A DNA stretch of 64,000 nucleotides from assembly GCF_030247195.1 (NCBI RefSeq), contig NC_080670.1, positions 29,799,997 through 29,863,996 of the forward strand, in the 5' to 3' direction. Below are positions 57,900 to 64,000 of this stretch, piece after piece. The notes under the pieces were generated by a model. The model did no database searches. It saw only the letters and a list, made by a program, of their open reading frames with translations, and was not told the origin of the DNA. The DNA comes from Topomyia yanbarensis (taxonomy: Eukaryota; Arthropoda; Insecta; Diptera; Culicidae). The position numbers were made by a program, and so were the translations under genes. The first letter of the stretch is position 1. Every line of letters starts with the position of its first letter.

Positions 57900-58890
57900 C
57901 TTGTTTTTATTTCTTATTTCTGGTTTCTTGATTTCTTGATTTCTTAGCTTCTTAGTTTCTGGGTTTCTGGTTTCTTTGATTCTTTGTTTCTTGTTTTCTT
58001 GGTTTCTAGGTATCTTGGTTGCTTGGTTTCTCAGTTTCTTAGCTTCTTGGTTTCTTGATCTCTTGGTTTTTTTGTTTATCGGTTATTTGGTTTCTTAGCT
58101 TCTTGGTTTTTGATTTCTTGGTTTCCTGGTCTCTTGGTTTATTGGTTTCCTGACTTCTTGGTTCCTTGATTTCTTTGTCTCTTGTTTTCTTGAATTCTTA
58201 GTTCTTAGCTTCTTGGTTTCTTGAATTCTTAGTTCTTAGCTTCTTGGTTTGTTTTATAGGTCTCTTCAATTCCTGGTTGGTTGGTTTCTTTAATTCTTGG
58301 CTTCTAGGTTTCTTGGTTTGTTGAATTCTTGGTTTCTAGATTTCTTGGATTCTTGGTTTCTTGGTCTCTGGGTTTCTTGGTTATTCAGTTTTTAGCTTCT
58401 TGGTTTCTTGATCTCTTGCTTTCTTTGTTTATTGGTTCTTTGGTTTCTTAGTTTTTTGGTTTCTTAAATTCTTGGTTTCCTGGTCTCTCGGTTTCTTGGT
58501 TTATTGGTTTCTTGTATTCTTGATTCCTTAGTTTCTTTGTCACTTGGTTTTTTGGCTTCTTCAATTCTTGGTTTCTTGGTTCTTAGTTTCTTAGTTTCTT
58601 AGCTTCTTGGTTTCCTTGTTTATTTTCTTAGATTCTTGAATTCTTGGTTTCTAGGTTTCTTGGTTCGTAGGTTCTTGGATTCTAGGTTTCTTGAATTCTT
58701 GGTCTCTTGGTTTCTTAGTTCAGTGATTTCTTGGTTCCATGGTTTCTTGGTTTCTTAATTTCCTAGCTTTTTGGTTTCTTGGCGTCTTGATTTCTTGGTT
58801 TCTTGTTTTCCGGTTTTCTTTGTTCTCTGTTCTTTGTTCATTGCTGTTGGTTCTTGGCTCTTGTATCTTGTTTCTCGTTCGTTGCTTCTT
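57900..58890. repeat. degenerate (CTTGGTTT)n low-complexity tract
   Basis: About 1 kb made of TTTCTTGGTTTCTTGG-like words with interspersed TTCTTAGTTTC and GAATTC. The basic period is about 8 bp but has drifted. One strand is almost purine-free apart from the GG pairs. No coding value. Confidence 0.85.
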
Positions 58891-58899
58891 GTGTCTTCA

Positions 58900-60069
58900 T
58901 TTTATTGTCAAAACATATCAAATAAATAGCTTAAAATAAATTCCTTCGACGACATAAAATAAGGAGATTCAACCACGAAAGTCGTTCCCGCATGTCCAAC
59001 CCATTCTTCAACAGAAACTTTCCTTCGACCCTGATGCAACTCGAGCACTGCCCCGAGGATACCCACATTCCTTAATTGACTCCCGGAGATGACTAAAGCG
59101 AGAGAAACCAGAGCCCACATCACGGACATCTCCTTTTGTGGGTACCGCGAATCAAAATCAGTAAAGCGCGCAAGCGGAATGTGAAAAAGGTAGCGAACCA
59201 GTTTTTTCTTCCTCAACAGCAAAGGAAAACCAGCACCAGATCGTTGAAAAATGTTTTTGCGAAAAATCCAAGAGGGTGATGTGACGTCATATTTTTGTAG
59301 CCAACATAAGAACTTTGCTTGTAACGAAATTAATTCTCAATACGAACGAGGAGCACTTTAGTTTACATCAAATCAGTTAAAGTGTTCATTGTTTTCTTTT
59401 GTTTACTGCTACTATTGTTTGTTGATGACATTTTAAGCGATTTTGACGTTGTCAAACTGACTCCATCGATCGGTAGAAAAACGATGTTGCCTATTGTCAA
59501 ACTCTGTATGTAGAGATAGGGATGCCAGTTGCCTGGAAAAATCGGAACCTAGATTACGATTTTTCGAAAATCTGGCCTCACTGCCTGTAAGTGACATTCT
59601 GACTGCACAACCGGCAGCGTACACAATGGACAGAAATGAATTCCCGTAAGCTGTCAGACAGAAAGTCCCCTCCGTTCGCTTCCGGATCACATAAAAGGGC
59701 CTCTCTGTCAGTACGCGAACCAGGAATGTCCATTTTCGAAACGAGGAAACTTGAACCAGGCCACACCGTCGAAGGTTGTTTACTTGCGGAATTTTAAGGT
59801 TTTTATTCTTCACATCGGCGGTGATCGCCAGAGAAACGAGTGCCATCAATATTTTGCACGAAGAAAAAAGTGTAACAGAACGGCAAGTGCTAGCTTTGGA
59901 GGCGATGGAGTGGGTATGTTGTTTTCATTTTCCTGTACTGAACTATGGCACTTCTGTAGTCGTTGAGGCACCAGGAAAAATTACACTAGAGCTAGGTGAC
60001 TTTCTGTCCGGTGTTTCGTTCGTCGTACGTAACTCGCCTACTCTGCTGGTCGGGAAGAGTTTGACTTAC
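58900..60069. other. intron DNA, nothing recognised
   Basis: Flanks the small tensin exon. A short pair GATGCCAG (59522) and CTGGCCTC (59573) looks hAT-like but lacks a target duplication. No exon is supported. Confidence 0.4.
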
Positions 60070-60129
60070 CTTGCGGACTAGTTTGACTGGGGAAACTGGA
60101 TGGCGATACGCTGGAGCCCTGTAGGCGAC
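60070..60129 (-). CDS. by: tensin, 60-bp exon
   Basis: Minus-strand exon with acceptor TTTATTTCCAG before 60129 and donor GTAAGT after 60070. It joins in phase 1 at both sides (60 bp, a multiple of three) and reads RLQGSSVSPSSFPSQTSPQ between the neighbours. Because its length is divisible by three it could be skipped without a frameshift. Identity follows from the neighbouring exon. Confidence 0.7.
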
Positions 60130-60637
60130 CTGGAAATAAAAAAACCAAGAGAGAATAAATATGATTAGTGATGTTTAAGTTGGATGGTGTCTGCAGTGTG
60201 GTTGTTTGGCGAGGGCGTAGAATCAGTAGTTTGAACGTTAAGCCGGCGTAAATTTGTGTTAAAATATCAGGGGCGGATCCAGGAAAAAAAATCCCATTCG
60301 AAATATTCACTTGTTCAAGAGCACAGCCTATTCCACACAGAGAAAATGGCCGAGTTAATCCAACTTCGAACGTAATTGGCTTAACCCCCATAAATTTTTT
60401 TTTGGGGTATCACATATGAAGAGGGTAAGCGACTCTATTTGACGATATGAGATCGAGAAAATACAATTTGACATTACGAAAGCCAACGTTTTCAATAGTT
60501 TAAGAGCTAAGTTCAAACAAAGATTCATAGACTTTTATAAAATATAACATTCAATTTCCGTGACTCTAAAACAGAACTCAAAAAATAGGAGAAACCGACT
60601 CAGAAAGGAGAATGAATAAAACAAAAGCAACACTCAC

Positions 60638-61243
60638 GATTCACTGGTCCACTGCTCGAGATCCCGGAATCCATAGACAGTGTCAGCGGGCTCCGAACCG
60701 ATTCCCGCCCGTCCGCCTGATTCCTAATATGCGTTTGATGCGATTGCTGCTGCCGCTGACCGACCGGGTTCTGGTTCTGATCGTAACCGCTCCCGTTCTC
60801 TATCACTTCTCTGTAGTTACCACTGCTATTATTATTATTATTTTCATTTTCATTTGGATTCACACCACCGTTAAGACTCTCACTAGTCACTTTCCCCTGG
60901 TAACCGTAACCGACCCGACCCGCACTGGAAACAACACTTTGGTAGCGTTTGGCACCTTCGTAAACGTAGTTTGCGTTTCGCGGTGGAGGCGTCACCGGCG
61001 GTTGCCTCCCAGCTCCGACCGTGGTGGTGGTGGTGCTGGTGCTGTTGGTACCATTGACAATCGTTCTCGTATTGCTAAACTCGACCGGCGGCGAGATCAG
61101 TGTCTGGGGAATACCACCTCCCGCTACTCCGTCCCGATCGAAGGCGGCGGCGGCGGCGGTGGCGGCAGTTGGAGATTTGGGACTCTTGAGGATCGTCGCG
61201 TACAGGGAACCATCCAGCGGACCCTGCGTGTGGTACGATTCGT
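60638..61243 (-). CDS. by: tensin, exon after the C2 domain
   Basis: Minus-strand exon of 606 bp with acceptor TTTCATTTCAG before 61243 and donor GTGAGT after 60638, phase 1 to phase 1. It begins ESYHTQGPLDGSLYATILKS. HTQGPLDGSLYA is the conserved segment that follows the PTEN-like PTP/C2 module in tensins and is the main reason for the gene call. An Ala tract, Thr/Ser-rich and Asn-rich (NENENNNNNSSG) segments follow. SPLTLSMDSGISSSGPVN near the end resembles the LSVSSDSG block of vertebrate tensins. Tensins link integrin adhesions to actin. Exons for PTP/C2 should lie upstream, beyond 64000. Confidence 0.8.
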
Positions 61244-61920
61244 CTGAAATGAAACCGAAGAATGACGATTCGATTAGGTTTTTTTTTTCGCAGGTCGTAC
61301 CCAGCGAGGCATTCGTAGTGAGACACGATCGCCGTCGTTATTTGCATGCAGTGGCTTGATGGCCTTGTTGTGGTGCCCAAAATTATTGGGCTCTACCAAA
61401 TATGGAAGTGGACTGGCTCGATGGCATTTGTGTGCTTTGGGTTGATGGAACAACAAGAGACGACGGCAGGTGCGAAAGTTCAAGTACCAAGTTGTGACTT
61501 TTGGGAATCCGATCGGTAATCCACTCAAAGGATCGCTGCAGGCAAAACCATTTGCGAAGAGAGAATGAAAGAGCATAGTCATAGGCTATTTTTTAAATAA
61601 TTATTTTTATATGTACCTCCATTTAGGCTCAAATTGGCAATCAGAGCTTTTTGGGCGGTACTGTGATTGAATATGGAAAACTTTGTGGGGAAGTCGTTGT
61701 TAGAAAGTCGAGTATTGATTACGTGTTTCTCCGACTCCTAGGATCCCGTTACAAAAGCAAATAAACAGATACAAAAGTAAACGTTACAAGTTTGATTCGA
61801 TTTTAAATATATTTGATTGTTTACCAAAGCTGCCATCATCAAATTGTGAGTTAGGTATTTTATATTCGTAAAACAAAAACGAAACTTGAAATTGCCTAGA
61901 CAAAATATTAATTTCATACA
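61244..61920. other. intron DNA, nothing recognised
   Basis: Upstream intron of the tensin gene. No exon or repeat supported. Confidence 0.4.
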
Positions 61921-62159
61921 ATTAGGTTCTTTACTGAAACAATTAACTTCACTTTTCTTGACAGTTCGATTGTACTGTTTACATGGACTTAGAAAAATTT
62001 GTGGATGACTAAATTCGCTCGAAGCAAATCGTAAAGTCCATGTAAACAGTACAGGCGAACTGTCAAAAATGAACACTTTGAATTTTTCTGAGTCCATGTA
62101 AACAGTACAAGCGAACTGTCAAGAAAAGTGAGGTTAACTGTGCCAATAAAGAACCTAAT
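61921..62159. mobile_element. MITE with 79-bp terminal inverted repeats
   Basis: ATTAGGTTCTTTACTG... at 61921 is mirrored by ...CCAATAAAGAACCTAAT at 62159. The arms of about 79 bp share CACTTTTCTTGACAGTTCG and GTACTGTTTACATGGACT. A third, partial copy of the arm (GTCCATGTAAACAGTACAGG) lies inside at 62036-62080. 239 bp in total, no ORF. The target duplication is unclear (possibly AATT or TA). Confidence 0.75.
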
Positions 62160-63224
62160 TATACTCGAAATATCAATGACAATGATCATGGCCGACTGCG
62201 ATTATACACTGCGTCAAGTTGATTTAAGACACCCCTTGTATTTGATACTAAATGTAATGCCATAAGTATTATTTTAATTTTTTTCTATATCGATAGTAAG
62301 AAGTCAGCAAACAAAATTGTTTTACTGGCCGCACTAGCAAATAGGCAGTGATGTCCCTATCCTCTGTGCAGTAAAGAGAAATTGAAATTACTCCCCACAC
62401 TCTGGCAAGCAAAACGAGAGCGCTTCTCTTTCGTTCATATACACCACCGTATTTGATATGTGTAAGCGCACGTTGATGGCAGAGGTAAATTTTCATACAC
62501 CCAACACTGGAACGAGCTAGAGTGTGGAGAAGAGCTCTTGAAATTCTCTGTGGCGCGCTCAGATAAATTCGCCACAGCGCGCGCCCCAGAGTCGCTGTGG
62601 TGTATTCACTGGCGTGTATTCACTGGCGTGTGATCTTTGGTTTGTTTTCGTCTTACAAGCGACATTGCGAGTGAGATTGATTTGATTTACACAGGTTGTT
62701 GCGTTGTATTGTGTGGATGTCGGTGGCTTATTTCAAGCTTATATGATTTTCTACTGAAGATTTCATAGTTGCTTGGTAAAGCTTGCGAGTTTATAGAGTG
62801 TTGTTACACTACCGTGGGAAACCTGAAGTATTCGAGCCTAGGGGCAAACAAGGAAAACGTTTTACGTATCAATGTATCGGCTGGTATAAACAAAGTTTTA
62901 TAATGATCTGTAGTATCAGATTAATCGTATAACAGATGTAAGACGGGATTTGTACATCCACATTAGGTACGGCCTATTTTTTGTTCGACTGAATAACTCA
63001 ATGGTAAGTTAACTTATTTTGATTGCGAATTTGGCGACGCCAAAAAGTAAAGTGATCCATTACAAGTAATGTCCTGGTATTACACACGTTTTCGATTATT
63101 ATCATACGCAGGCATTGTAATTCTCTCACTCACGCGAGAAAAGGCTTATCCGATGTCCAACTTTTCCGAGATAAAGTCCACATAAAACAAGATAACGTTC
63201 ACGAGAATTCACATTGTTACTTGT
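62160..63224. other. intron DNA with a small tandem duplication
   Basis: TGTATTCACTGGCG is repeated twice in tandem around 62600-62630, in a locally GC-rich stretch. No gene. Confidence 0.4.
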
Positions 63225-64000
63225 TTTTTACATTTCTTATAAAAGAAATGTATAGAATTCGCTCAAACTTTCAAGATTTTTTCCGAGGCCCGGAGGGCCG
63301 AGTCTTATAAACCAATCGACTCAGCTCGACGATTTGAGACAATGTCTGTGTGTGTGTGTGTGTATGTAACGGACAAATTCTCATTCGAGTTTCTCAGCAA
63401 TGGCTGAACCGATCTTATCCAAACCAATTTTAAATGAAAGAACTAAAAAACAGTATGAACGCTATTAATTTGTTTTTGATTCTGATGTTTAGTTTCCAAG
63501 ATATGAATGTTTGAATGCGTAAAAATGGCGTTTTTTGCAGTTTTTTTTTAATTATCTGCCGAAATTGACAATATAGATTAACACTTTATATGTTTTTTGA
63601 CAGCTTTAACGAATACCTTTAGAAAAAGCTATAGATTGTTGAAATCGAACTATTATCAAAAGAGATATTTAACATAAAATGCGGGCGAAAGATTTTTATC
63701 ATTTCCCATTGCCAGAAATATGACCAAAAACATGTAATCTATTATTAACGCCAAAACGGCTTATTTTAGATCAATAGTATCTTCGGAGAATTTAATGAAG
63801 GCAATATGCCCTTTCTTTTGGTATTGTGCTTTTGCTGATTAATCCCCCTGTGAGTGAGATATTTTCACAAATTTTCTTGGAAGTGATTATATCGAAATAT
63901 GTCTTCAGCAAATTTGTAGCTCTTACTTTTGCGAATAACTTTACTGAAGACTTCAAATATCTATTTTGAATACTTTGAAAGTTATGGCTTGTTGTTTGTG
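63225..64000. repeat. interspersed repeat R1, copy 2 (runs off window)
   Basis: Same start (TTTACATTTCTTATAAAAG), GAGGCCCGGAGGGCCGAGT core, TG microsatellite at about 63345-63365 and AT-rich body as the copy at 45105, in the same orientation. Truncated by the window end. Confidence 0.85.

Noticed and set aside
59520..59590. Short hAT-like pair GATGCCAG / CTGGCCTC
   Set aside because: Ends mismatch and the flanks show no 8-bp duplication.
60612..61359. 211- and 112-codon plus-strand ORFs opposite the 606-bp exon
   Set aside because: Antisense shadows; splice signals and the tensin-type motif support the minus strand only.
1..64000. CRISPR array, bacterial operons, riboswitches, replication origins
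   Set aside because: The sequence is eukaryotic; none of the direct repeats has regular spacer structure, and no prokaryotic gene organisation is present.

Overview
This window is a stretch of insect nuclear genome, most probably from a culicine mosquito (Aedes-like). I infer this from the intron-split gene with GT-AG junctions, homopolymeric Gln/His tracts in coding DNA, and the dense mix of BEL/Pao, LINE, Tc1, DD37E, hAT-like and TTAA elements. There is no bacterial-style gene organisation. Species assignment is inference; no marker gene was available.

Host gene: three phase-compatible exons of one gene lie on the minus strand (61243-60638, 60129-60070, 35286-34140). The first starts with the tensin-type sequence HTQGPLDGSLYA, which follows the PTP/C2 module in tensins, so I read it as the insect tensin gene (Drosophila blistery). 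The N-terminal PTP/C2 exons should lie right of the window. I did not find SH2/PTB exons; they may lie left of 34140 as short exons or outside the window. A 24.8-kb intron (35287-60069) separates the last two exons and holds most of the repeats on the right half.

Left part (1-34 kb): no confident host gene. It contains a TTAA MITE (3.6-4.1 kb) and two dead DD37E-type transposases (4.6-5.5 and 21.0-21.6 kb). A composite Tc1 element (6.3-9.1 kb) contains a 1.2-kb foldback and splits an unidentified coding sequence in two. An apparently intact BEL/Pao LTR retrotransposon (10288-16677) has one 1800-codon ORF. Other items are a CR1/Jockey-like RT fragment (17.1-17.75 kb), two hAT-type MITEs, two copies of a 120-bp TTAA MITE, a second foldback carrying a retroposon insertion, a tRNA-type SINE and a miRNA-sized hairpin.

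Intron part (35-60 kb): 3.6 kb of degenerate AATTTTCGAA-like low-complexity DNA ends near a clean (ATTTTAT)n array. Then comes a layered transposon nest (41.6-57.4 kb). One minus-strand LINE with RNase H (here LINE-A, LOA/I/R1 group) survives in five pieces. It was broken by a 4.63-kb hAT-like element with a perfect 8-bp target duplication, by a 5-kb block of repeats, and by a plus-strand LINE (LINE-B). LINE-B was itself hit by a 5'-truncated RTE-like LINE with a 17-bp target duplication. A (CTTGGTTT)n-like low-complexity tract follows at 57.9-58.9 kb.

The BEL element is the only mobile element here that looks complete enough to be active. I do not see a clearly novel multi-gene system. The most unexplained items are the coding-like sequence split by the Tc1 composite, the hAT-like element with no visible transposase, and the 73-nt hairpin.
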